Shown: piece by piece, positions 23,301 to 35,300 of the stretch
Position numbering within the stretch: position 1 is the first letter of the stretch
Layout of the letters: every line of letters starts with the position of its first letter
DNA from: Taeniopygia guttata
Taxonomy: Eukaryota > Chordata > Aves > Passeriformes > Estrildidae
Assembly (NCBI RefSeq): GCF_048771995.1
Contig: NC_133060.1
Span: 1,917,501-1,981,500 of the forward strand
DNA length: 64,000 bases
Direction of reading: 5' to 3'
Position numbers and translations under genes: made by a program
The notes under the pieces: generated by a model
What the model was told of the DNA's origin: nothing
The model's input: only the letters and a program-made list of their open reading frames with translations
Database searches by the model: none

Positions 23301-26300
23301 AAAATTCCACTAACCCAGCCCAAAATCCACCCAAATCCAGCCCAAAATTCCACAAATTTACCCCAAAATCCCACAGATCCAGACCAAAATCCACCCAAAA
23401 ATGCACCCAAAATCCCAAATATTCACCCCAAAAAACCCAAAATCCTCTAAATCCAGCCCAAAATCCCCCAAATCCACCTCAAAAAACCCCAAATCCACCC
23501 AAATCCAATCCCCAAATTCCCCCAAAATCCCCCTTTCCCCCCCAAAATCCCCATTTTTCCCTTCCCAAACCCCCTTTTTTCCCTGTTTTTACCCCAAAAT
23601 CTCTATTTTTCTCTCTTCAAAAACCCGTTTTTTCCCGTTTTTGCCCAAAATCCCCATTTTCCATCCAAACCCCATTTTTCCCTCAAAATCCCCATTTTTC
23701 ACCCCCCAAATCCCATTTTTTCACCATTTTTCCTCAAAATCCCCATTTTTTCTCCCCAAATCATGGGATTTTTCCCTGTTTTTGCCCAAAATCCTCATTT
23801 TTCCCTCCCCAAACCCCATTTTTCCCCGTTTTCCCCCCAAAATCCCAATTTTCCCTCCCCAAATCCCCGTTTTCTGCCACTTTTTGCCCCAAAATCCCAA
23901 TTTCTCCCCCGAAAACCCCTTTCCCCCCCATTTGTCCCCCAAAATCCCAATTTTTCTCCCCCAAACCCCCTTTTTTCCCTGTTTTTACCCCAAAAATCCC
24001 CATTTTTCGCTCCCCAAACCCCATTTTCCTCCCGTTTTCCCCCAAAATCCCCGTTTTTCCCCCATTTTTGCCCAAAATCCCAATTTCTCCCCCCAAAACC
24101 TCTTTTCCCCCCATTTTTCCCCAAAATCCCAATTCCCCCCCCCCAAACCCCCATTTTTTTTGCCCAAAATCCCCATTTTTCCCTCCCCAAACCCCATTTT
24201 CCTCCCGTTTTTCCCCCAAACCCCCATTTTTCCCCAAATCCCAATTTCCCCCCCCAAACCCCCTTTTTTCCCTGATTTTACCCCAAAAATCCCCATTTTC
24301 CCTCCCCAACCCCCTTTTTTTCCATTTTCTCCCCCCCAAACCCCATTTTTCCCTTCCCAAACCCCATTCTTGCCCAAAATCCCCATTTTTTCCTCCCCAA
24401 ATCCCCATTTTTTGCCCCTTTTTGCCCCAAATCCCAATTTCTCCCCCGAAAACCCGTTTTCCCCCATTTTTGCCCAAAACCCCCATCTTTTTCCCTGTTT
24501 TTCCCCCAAAAATCCCCATTTTCCCCTCCCCAAACCCCCTTTTTTGCCCAAAATCCCCATTTTTCCCTCCCCAAACCCCATTTTCCTCCCGTTTCTCCCC
24601 CAAATCCCCGTTTTTCCCATTTTTGCCCAAATTCCCGGTTTTTTGCCCCAAACTGACCGTGGCCGTGGCCGTGGGCGCCGCCGTGCCGCACCAGAACCCC
24701 ATTTTCCTCCGTTTTTCCCCCAAAATCCCCGTTTTTCCCCATTTTCCTCCCGTTTTTCCCCCCAAAATCCCCGTTTTTCCCCATTTTTTCCTGTTTTTCC
24801 CCCCAAATCCCCATTTTTCCCTGTTTTTACCCCAAAAATCCCCATTTTTCCCTTCCCAAACCCCCTTTTTTCCCATTTTCCCCCCAAAATCCCCATTTTT
24901 CCCTCCCCAAACCCCCTTTTTTCCCATTTTTTTGCCCCAAATCCCCATTTTTCCCTCCCAAACCCCATTTTCCTCCCGTTTTTCCCCATTTTTGCCCAAA
25001 TTCCCGTTTTTTTTGCCCAAAATCCTCATTTTTCCCTCCCCAAACCCCATTTTTCCCCTCCAGTTTTTCCCCCTAAACCCCCATTTTCCCCCCAAAAATC
25101 CCCATTTTTCCCTCCCCAAATCCCCCTTTTTTCCCATTTTTGCCCCAAATCCCCATTTTCCCCCCCCAAATCCCCGTTTTTCGCCCCTTTTTGCCCAAAT
25201 CCCCCATCTTTTTCCCCATTTTACCCCAAAATCCCCATTTTCCACCCCAAAATCCCCATTTTCCCCTCCCCAAACCCCATTTTTTTGCCCAAAATCCCAA
25301 TTTTTCCCCCCAACCCCCTTTTTCCCCTGTTTTTACCCCAATAATCCCCATTTTTCCCCCCCAAACCCCCATTTTTTTTTCCAAAATCCCCGTTTTTCCC
25401 CCATTTTCCCCAAAATCCCAATTTTTCCCCCCAAACCCCCATTTTTTGCCCAAAAAAATCCCCATTTTTCCCTCCCCAAACCCCATTTTTCCCCCCAAAT
25501 CCCCATTTTTTTTGCCCAAAATCCCCAATTTTCCTCCCCAAACCCCATTTTCCTCCCGTTTTTCCCCGTTTTTGCCCAAAATCCCGTTTTTTCGCCCCAA
25601 ACTGACCGTGGCCGTGGCCGTGGCCGCCGTGCCGCACCAGAACCCCATTTTCCTCCCGTTTTTCCCCCCAAATCCCCATTTTTTTGCCCAAAATCCCCAT
25701 TTTTCCCTCCCCAAACCCCATTTTCCTCCCGTTTTTCCCATTTTTGCCCAAATTCCCGTTTTTTCGCCCCGAACTGACCGTGGCCGTGGCCGTGGCCGCC
25801 GCCGTGCCGCACCAGAACCCCATTTTTTGCCCGTTTTTCCCCCCAAAATCCCCGTTTTTCCCCATTTTTTTGCCCGTTTCTCCCCCAAATCCCCGTTTTT
25901 CCCCGTTTTTTCCCATTTTTGCCCAAAATCCCGGTTTTTTGCCCCAAACTGACCGTGTCCGTGGCCGTGGCCGTGCCGCACCAGCAGCTCCACGGTCAGG
26001 AACGCCACGATCCCCGCCAGGACCCACAGCCCCACCCACAGCGCCGCGCCTGCCGGGAGAAACGGGGCAAAAACGGGGAGAATCGGGAAAAACGGGGAAA
26101 ATGGCATAAAATGGTGAAAAAACAGCAAAAAACGGGCAAAAAATGGCATAAAATGGTACAGGATCGGTAAAAAACGGCAAAAGATCGGCAAAAAATGGCA
26201 TAAAATGGCACAGAATCGGTAAAAAACAGGCAAAAAACGGGAAAAAAATGGCACCAAAATAGATAGAAATGGCAACTAAATGGAAAAATATGGCAAAAAA

Positions 26301-29300
26301 TTGACAGAAATGACACAAAATGGCAAAAAATGCCAAAAAATGGGACAGAAATGGCATTAAATGGCACCAAAATGGACAAAAAAGGCATCAAAATGGCTCA
26401 AAATGAGCAAAAACGGCACCAAATGGACAGTAATGGCACCAAAGTGGCAAAAAATGGCAAAAAATGGGCAAAAATGGCACCAAAATGGCACCAAAATGGA
26501 CAGAAATGGCAAAAAATTGACAGAAACGGCAAAAAACGGGCATAAATGGCACCAAAATGGCAAAAAATGTCAAAAAATGGACGAAAATGGCACCAAAATG
26601 GCAAAAAATGGGCAAAAAATGCACCAAAATGGCAAAAAATGGGCAAAAAATGCACCAAAATGGCAAAAAATGGACAAAAAAAGGCACCAACATGGCATTA
26701 AATGGCACCAAATTGACAGAAATGGCACCAAAGTGGCAACAAAATGGCACCACCATGGACAGAAATGGCAAAAAATTGACAGAAATGGCAACAAAATGGC
26801 CAAAAATGCCAAAAAATGGCCAAAAATGGCACCAAAATGGAAAAAATGCCAAAAATGGGACAGAAATGGCATTAAATGGCACCAAAATGGACAAAAAAGG
26901 CATCAAAATGGCTCAAAATGGGCAAAAACGGCACCAAATTGACAGAAATGGCAGCAAAGTGGCAAAAAATGGAAAAAATTGGCAAAAATGGCACCAACAT
27001 GGACAGAAATGGCAAAAAATTGACAGAAATGGCAACAAAATGGCCAAAAATGCGAAAAAATGGACGAAAATGGCACCAAAATGGAAAGAAATGGCAAAAA
27101 TGACTCAAAATGGGCACAAATAACACCAAAATGGGCAAAAATGGCATCAAAATGGCTCAAAATGGGCAAAACTGGGACCAATTGACAGAAATTGCACCAA
27201 AGTGGCAAAAAATGGGCAAAAATGGCACCAAAATGGACAGAAATGGCAAAAAATGGACAGAAATGACAACAAATGGCAAAAAAATGGACAAAAATGGCAC
27301 CAAAATGGCACTGAATCAGCAAAAAATGGCAAAAAATGGCATTAAATGGCACCAAAATGGACAGAAATGGGCAAAAATGGAGAGAAATGGCACCAAAATG
27401 GCACCACCATGGACAGAAATGGCAAAAAATTGACAGAAATGGCAACAAAATGGCAAAAAATGCAAAAAATGGGCAAAAAATGGCACCAAAATGGACAGAA
27501 ATGGCACCAAAATGGCACCAAAATGGACAGAAATGGCAAAAAATTGACAGAAATGGCAACAAAATGGCAAAAAATGGACAAAAATGGCACCAAAACAGAC
27601 AGAAATGGCAAAAAATGACTCAAATTGGGCAAAAATGGCAAAAAATTGACAGAAATGGCAACAAAATGGCAAAAAATGGGCAAAAATGGCACCAAAATGG
27701 ACAGAAATGGCACCAAAATGGACAGAAATGGCAAAAAATTGACAGAAATGGCAAAAAATGACACAAAAGGGGCAAAAATGGCACCAAAATGGAGAGAAAT
27801 GGCACCAAAATCGACAGAAATGGCAAAAAATTGACAGAAATGGCAAAAAAAATGGCAAAAAATGGAGGAAAATGGCACCGAAAGGGAAAGAAATGGCAAA
27901 AAATTGACAGAAATGGCACCAAAATGGCAAAAAATGTCAAAAAATGGACGAAAATGGCACCAAAATGGCAAAAAATGGGCAAAAAAAGGCACCAAAACGG
28001 ACAGAAAACGCAAAAAATGACTCAAAATGGGCAAAAATGGCGCCAAAGCGGCAAAAAATGGCAAAAAATGGAGGAAAATAGCACCAAAACGGAAAGAAAT
28101 GGCATCAAAATGGCAAAAAATTGGCAAAAAATGGCATCAAAATGGGCAAAAATGGCACCAAATTGACAGAAATGGCACCAAAGCGGCAAAAAATGGCAAA
28201 AAAATGGGCAAAAATGGCACCAAATTGGATAAAAATGGCAAAAAAATGACAGAAATGACAACAAAGTGGCAAAAATGGCACTAAAATGGCAAAAAATGGC
28301 GCAAAAATGACAAAAATGGCACCAAAATGGACAGAAATGGCCCAAAAAGGCACCAAATGGGCCCAAAATAGGCAAAAATGGCACCAAAAAGGACAGAAAT
28401 GGCAAAAAATGGCTTAAAATGGGCAAAAATGGCACCAAAATGGACAGAAATGGCACCAAGGTGGCAGAAAATGGCAAAAAATGGGCAAAAATGGCACCAA
28501 AATGGGCAAAAATGGGATCAATTGACAGAAATGGCACCAAAGTGGCAAAAATTGTATTAAAATGGCAAAAAATGGCGCAAAAATGACAAAAATGGCACCA
28601 AAATGGACAGAAATGGACAGAAATGGCTCAAAATGGGCAAAAATGGCACCAAAAGAGACCAAAATGGGCAAAAATGGCAGCAAAAAGACCCAAAATGGAC
28701 AGAAATTGCACCAAAGTGGCAGAAATGGCCTCAAAATGGCCCAAAATGGCACCAAAAAGGCCCAAATAGGCAAAAAATGGCACCAAAATAGGCAGAAATG
28801 GCACCAAAATGGTTCAAAATGTCCCTAAATTCGCATCGAAATGGCAAAAATGGCACCAAAAATAGGAAAAAAGGGGCTTAAAATGGACAGAAATGGCCCC
28901 AAAATGATCAAAAAGGCTCCAAATGTCCCAAAATGGCACCAAACGGCCCCAAAATGACCCAAAAATGGCACTAAAATTGCAGAAAAATGGCTCAAAATGC
29001 ACCAAAATGGCACCAAACAGCCCCAAAATGGCCCCAAATGGGCCCAAAAATGTCCCCAAAATGTCCAAAAATGACCCCAAAGTGTCCCCAGATGTCCCCA
29101 AAGTGTCCCCAAATGTCCCCAAGTGTCCCCAGGTGTCCCCAAGTGTCCCCAGGCTCTCACCGTGCCCGTGGTGGGAGTGGCCGTGGCCCTCGTGGTGATC
29201 GTGGGGAGCTGTGGGGGCAAAAACTGTCCCAAAATTGTCCCCAAATTGTCCCAAAATCGTCCCCAAGGTGTCCCAGTGTCCCCAAAATGTCCCCAACCCC

Positions 29301-32300
29301 CTTAAAACCGCCCCAAATCCCACCAAAATCAGCCCAAATCTCCCCAAAATAACCCCAAAGTGTCCCCAAATCCCCCCAAAGTGTCCCCAAGGTGTCCCAG
29401 TGTCCCCAAATGTCCCTAAAGCCCCAAAAACCACCCCAAACCCCCCAAAAATGTCACAAAATGACCCAAAAATGTCCCCAAATGACCCAAAATTGTCCAA
29501 AAGTGCACCAAAAATGTCACAAAATGACCCCAAAGCGTCCCCAAATCCCCCCAAAGTGTCCCCAAAGTGTCCCTAAAGTCCCTAAAACCTCCCCAAACCC
29601 GCCAAAAATGTCCCAAAATGACCCCAAAAATGACATCAAGTGACCCCAAAATGTCCCCAAAATGTCCCCAAAGTGTCCCCAAGTGTCCCCAGGCTCTCAC
29701 CGTGCCCGTGGTGGGAGTGGCCGTGGCCCTCGTGGTGATCGTGGGGAGCTGTGGGGGCAAAAACTGTCCCCAAATTGTCCCAAATTGTCCCAAACTGCCC
29801 CAAAATCATCCCCAAGGCGTCCCAGTGTCCCCAAAATGTCCCAAACACCCTTCAAACCACCCCAAATCCCACCAAAATCAGCCCAAATCTCCCCAAAATG
29901 ACCAAAAAGTGTCCCAAAATGACCCCAAAGTGTCCCCAAGGTGTCCCAGTGTCCCCAAAATGTCTCTAAAGCCCCTAAAACCACCCCAAACCCCCCAAAA
30001 ATGTCCCAAAATGACCCAAAAATGTCCCAAAATGACCCAAAATTGTCCACAAGTGCAACAAAAATGTCACAAAATGACACCAAAGTGTCCCCAAATCCCC
30101 CCAAAGTGTCCCCAAGGTGTCCCAGTGTCCCCAAAATGTCCCTAAAGTCCCTAAAACCACCCCAAACCCCCCAAAAATGTCCCAAAATGTCCCAAAAATG
30201 TCCCCAAACGACTCAAAATTGTCCCCAAGTGCACCAAAAATGTCCCAAAATGACCCAAAAATGCCATCAAGTGTCACCAAAATGTCCCCAAAAGACCCCA
30301 AAGTGTCCCCAAGGTGTCCCAGTGTCCCCAAAGTGTCCCTAAAGCCCATAAAACCACCCCAAACCCCCCAAAAATGTCCCAAAATGACCCAAAAATGTCC
30401 CCAAATGACCCAAAAATGACATCAAGTGACCCAAAAATGTCCCAAAATGACCCAAAAATGCCATCAAGTGTCACCAAAATGTCCCCAAAAGACCCCAAAG
30501 TGTCCCAAGGTGTCCCAGTGTCCCCAAAGTGTCCCTAAAGCCCCTAAAACCACCCCAAACCCCCCCAAAAATGTCCCAAAATGACCCAAAAATGTCCCAA
30601 AATGACCCAAAATTGTCCCCAAGTGCACAAAAATGTCACAAAATGACACCAAAGTGTCCCCAAATCGCCCCAAAGTGTCCCCAAACCCCCCCAAAGTGTC
30701 CCCAAGGTGTCCCTAAAGCCCCTAAAACCACCCCAAAGCCCCCAAAAATGACCCAAAATGACCCAAAAATGTCCCCAAGTGGCCCCAAATGACCCAAAAT
30801 GCCATCAAGTGCCCCCAAAATGTCCCCAAAATGTCCCCAAAGTGTCCCCAAGTGTCCCCAGGCTCTCACCGTGCCCGTGGTGGGAGTGGCCGTGGCCCTC
30901 GTGGTGATCGTGGGGAGCTGTGGGGGCAAAAACTGTCCCCAAATTGTCCCCAAATTGTCCCAAACTGCCCCAAAATCGTCCCCAAGGTGTCCCAGTGTCC
31001 CTAAAATGTCCCCAACCCCCTTAAAACCGCCCCAAATCCCACCAAAATCAGCCCAAATACCCCCAAAAATAACCCCAAAGTGTCCCCAAATCCCTCCAAA
31101 GTGTCACCAAAGTGTCCCAAAATCCCTAAAACCACCCGAAATGCCCCAAAAATGTCCCAAAATGACCCAAAAATGTCCCCAAATGACCCAAAAATGTCCC
31201 AAAATGACCCAAAATTGTCCACAAGTGCACCAAAAATATCACAAAATTACACCAAAGTGTCCCCAAATCCCCCCAAAGTGTCCCCAAGTGTCCCCAAAGT
31301 GTCCCTAAAGCCCCTAAAACCACCCCAAACCCTCAAAAAATGACCCAAAAATGGCATCAAGTGTCCCCAAAATGTCCCAAAATGACACCAAAGTGTCCCC
31401 AAATCCCCCCAAAGTGTCCCCAAAGTGTCCCAGTGTCCCCAAAGTGTCCCTAAAGCCCCTAAAACCACCCCAAACCCCCAAAAATGTCACAAAATGACCC
31501 AAAAATGACATCAAGTGACCCCAAAATGTCCCCAAGTGTCCCCAAGTGTCCCCAGGCTCTCACCGTGCCCGTGCTGGGAGTGGCCGTGGCCCTCGTGGTG
31601 ATCGTGGGGAGCTGTGGGGGCAAAAACTGTCCCCAAATTGTCCCCAAATTGTCCCAAACTGCCCCAAAATCGTCTCCAAGGTGTCCCAGTGTCCCCAAAA
31701 TGTCCCCAACCCCTTAAAACCGCCCCAAATCCCACCAAAATTGCCCCAAATTCCCCCAAATAACCCCAAAGTGTCCCCAAATCCCCCCAAAGTGTCCCCA
31801 AGGTGTCCCAGTGTCACCAAAGTGTCCCTAAAGCCCCTAAAACCACCCCAAACCCCCCCAAAATGTCCCAAAACGTCCCAAAAATGTCCCAAAATGACCC
31901 AAAATTGTCCACAAGTGCACCAAAAATGTCCCAAAATGACACCAAAGTGTCCCCAAATCCCCTCAAAGTGTCCCCAAGGTGTCCCAGTGTCCCCAAAGTG
32001 TCCCTAAAGCCCCTAAAACCACCCCAAACCCCCCAAAAAATGACCCAAAAATGCCATCAAGTGTCCCCAAAATGTCCCAAAATGACCCAAAAATGCCATC
32101 AAATGTCCCCAAAATGTCCCCAAATGTCCCCAAATCACCCCAAAGTGTCCCCAAGGTGTCCCAGTGTCCCCAAAGTGTCCCTAAAGCCCCTAAAACCACC
32201 CCAAACCCCCCAAAAATGTCCCAAAATGACCCAAAAATGCCATCAAGTGACCCAAAAATGTCCCCAAATGTCCCCAAAATGCCATCAAGTGTCCCCAAAT

Positions 32301-35300
32301 GTCCCCAAAATGTCCCAGTGTCCCCAAAGTGTCCCTAAAGCCCCTAAAACCACCCCAAACCCCCAAAAATGTCCCAAAAATGACATCAAGTGACCCAAAA
32401 TGTCCCAAAATGACCCCAAAATGCCATCAAGTGTCCCCAAAGTGTCCCCAAGGTGTCCCAGTGTCCCCAAAGTGTCCCCAAAGCCCCTAAAACCACCCCA
32501 AACCCCCCAAAATGTCCCTAAATGACCCAAAAATGTCCCCAAATGACCCAAAAGTGGCCCCAAATGACCCAAAATTGTCCACAAGTGCACCAAAAATGTC
32601 ACAAAATGACACCAAAGTGTCCCCAACTCCCCCCAAAGTGTCCCCAAGGTGTCCCCGTGTCCCCAAAGTGTCCCTAAAGCCCCTAAAACCACCCCAAACC
32701 CCTCCAAAAATGTCACAAAATGACCCAAAAATGTCCCCAAATGACCCAAAAGTGTCCCAAATGTCCCCAAAATGTCCCAAAATGTCCCCAAAGTGTCCCC
32801 AAGTGTCCCCAGGCTCTCACCGTGCCCGTGGTGGGAGTGGCCGTGGCCCTCGTGGTGATCGTGGGGAGCTGTGGGGGCAAAAACTGTCCCAAAATTGTCC
32901 CCAAATTGTCCCAAAATCGTCTCCAAGGTGTCCCAGTGTCCCCAAAATGTCCCCAACCCCCTTAAAACCGCCCCAAATCCCACCAAAATCAGCCCAAATA
33001 CCCCCAAAAATAACCCCAAAGTGTCCCCAAATCCCTCCAAAGTGTCACCAAAGTGTCCCAAAATCCCTAAAACCACCCGAAATGCCCCAAAAATGTCCCA
33101 AAATGCCCCAAAAATGTCCCCAAATGACCCAAAAATGTCCCCAAATGACCCAAAAATGTCCACAAGTGCACCAAAAATGTCACAAAATGACCCCAAAGTG
33201 TCCCCAAATCCCCCCAAATTGTCCCCAAGGTGTCCCAGTGTCCCCAAAGTGTCCCTAAAGCCCCTAAAACCACCCCAAACCCCCCAAAAATGTCCCAAAA
33301 TGACCCAAAAATGCCATCAAGTGTCGCCAAAATGTCCCAAAAGGTCCCCAAAGTGTCCCCAAGGTGTCCCAGTGTCCCCAAAGTGTCCCCAAAGCCCCTA
33401 AAACCACCCCAAACCCCCCCAAATGTCCCTAAATGACCCAAAAATGTCCCCAAATGACCCAAAAATGTCCCCAAATGACCCAAAAGTGTCCCCAAATGCC
33501 CCAAAATTGTCCACAAGTGCACCAAAAATGTCACAAAATGGCCCCAAAGTGTCCCCAAATGTCCCCAAAGTGTCCCCAAGGTGTCCCAGTGTCCCCAAAG
33601 TGTCCCTAAAGCCCCTAAAACCACCCAACCCCCCCAAAAATGGCCCAAAATGACCCAAAAATGTCCCCAGACGACCCAAAAATGCCCCAAAGTGTCCCCA
33701 AACCCCCCCAAAGTGTCCCCAAGGTGTCCCAGTGTCCCCAAAGTGTCCCTAAAGCCCCTAAAACCACCCCAGACCCCCCAAAAATGTCCCAAAATGACCC
33801 AAAAATGTCCCCAAATGACCCAAAAATGTTCCAAAATGACCCAAAATTGTCCACAAGTGCACCAAAAATGTCACAAAATGACACCAAAGTGTCCCCAAAT
33901 CCCCCCAAAGTGTCCCCAAGTGTCCCCAAAGTGTCCCTAAAGACCCTAAAACCACCCCAAACCCCCCCAAAAATGACCCAAAATGACCCAAAATTGCCAT
34001 CAAGTGACCCAAAAATGTCCCAAAATGACCCCAAAATGCCATCAAGTGTCCCCAAAATGTCCCTAAAGTCCCTAAAACTACCCCAAATCCCGCCAAAAAT
34101 GTCCCCAAATGACCCAAAATGACATCAAGTGTCCCCAAAATGTCCCCAAAGGACCCGAAAGTGTCCCCAAAGTGTCCCCAAGGTGTCCCCAAAGTGTCCC
34201 TAAAGCCCTAAAACCACCCCAAACCACCCCAAAAATGTCACAAAATGACCCAAAAATGACATCAAGTGACCCAAAAGTGTCCCCAAAATGACCTAAAATG
34301 CCATCAAGTGTCCCCAAAATGTCCCCAGGTGTCCCCAAGTGTCCCCAAATGTCCCCAAATGTCCCCAAGTGTCCCCAAAGTGTCCCCAAAGTGTCCCCAG
34401 GTGTCCCCAGGCTCTCACCGTGCCCGTGGTGGGAGTGGCCGTGGCCCTCGTGGTGATCGTGGGGAGCTGTGGGGGCAAAAACTGTCCCAAATTGTCCCCA
34501 AATTGTCCCAAAATCGTCTCCAAGGTGTCCCAGTGTCCCCAAAATGTCCCCAACCCCCTTCAAACCACCCCAAAGCACCTCAAAACCGCCCCAAACTGTC
34601 CCAAAATCACCGCAAAAATGTCCCCAAGGTGTCCCAAACCCCCCTAAAACCGCCCCAAAACCATCCCAAATGGTCCAAAAATCACCCAAAATCACCCCAA
34701 ACTGCCCCAAAATTGTCCCCAAAGTGTCTTCGAGGTGTCCCAGTGTCCCCAAAATGCTCCAAAACCCTCCTAAAACTACCCAAAACCACCCTAAAACCAC
34801 CTCAAAACCGCCCTAAAACTGCCCCAAATCACCCCAAAGTGTCCCAAAATCACCTCAAAGTGTCCCAAAATCACCCCAAATTATCCCAAAACCACCCCAA
34901 AGTGTGCCAGCATCCCCAAAAATGCCCCTGAACTCCCCTAAAACCACCCCAAAGCCCCTCAAAACCACCTTAAAAGCACCTCAAAACCGCCCCAAAACTG
35001 TCCCAGATGGTCCAAAAATCACCCAAAATCACCCCAAAGTATCTCAAAATCACCCCAAACTGCCCCAAAATCTCCCCAAACTGCCCCAAAACCACCTGCA
35101 AGGTGTCCCAGTGTCCCCAAAATCCCCCTAAAACCACCCCAAACCCCCTAAAACCACACTGAAACCGCCCCAAACCACCTTAAAACCACCTTGAAACTGC
35201 CCCAAACTGTCCCAAAATCACCCCAAAATCGCCCCAAACTGTCCCAAAATCACCCCAAACTGCCCCAAAATCACCCCAAAATTATCCCAAAATCACCCAA

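Larger units (their letters stand above)
23531..25950. repeat. Intron 4 minisatellite with three exon 4 fragments
   Basis: Units of ccccatttttccctccccaaa and tttttgcccaaaatcccc type. Three fragments of exon 4 with its donor are embedded, described separately. Long open frames on both strands are repeat products. Confidence 0.9.
28901..34410. repeat. Minisatellite region hosting six copies of SLC39A7 exon 3
   Basis: Units of tgtccccaaaatgacccaaaa type. Larger blocks containing the 48-nt exon recur at irregular distances (540, 1169, 694, 1257 and 1598 bp). Each block also carries a shared flank on the plus-right side, including ggtgtcccagtgtcccc, a block related to aaccgccccaaatcccacc, and in most copies aaaatcagcccaaat, so whole segments were duplicated and not the exon alone. 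Confidence 0.9.

Noticed and set aside
23401-26275. Large open frames on both strands with GHGHGHG blocks
   Set aside because: Repeat translations that run through the true exon 4 and its three fragments; only 25954-26049 has both splice borders.
26050-34410. Minus-strand frames with [17 protein letters not shown] inside longer Gly/Thr/Leu products
   Set aside because: They read through the splice borders into minisatellite; the exon alone is supported.
29161-34466. Tandem duplication of a whole gene or separate His-rich genes
   Set aside because: Only the 48-nt exon and its near flanks recur; no other SLC39A7 exon is present between the copies.
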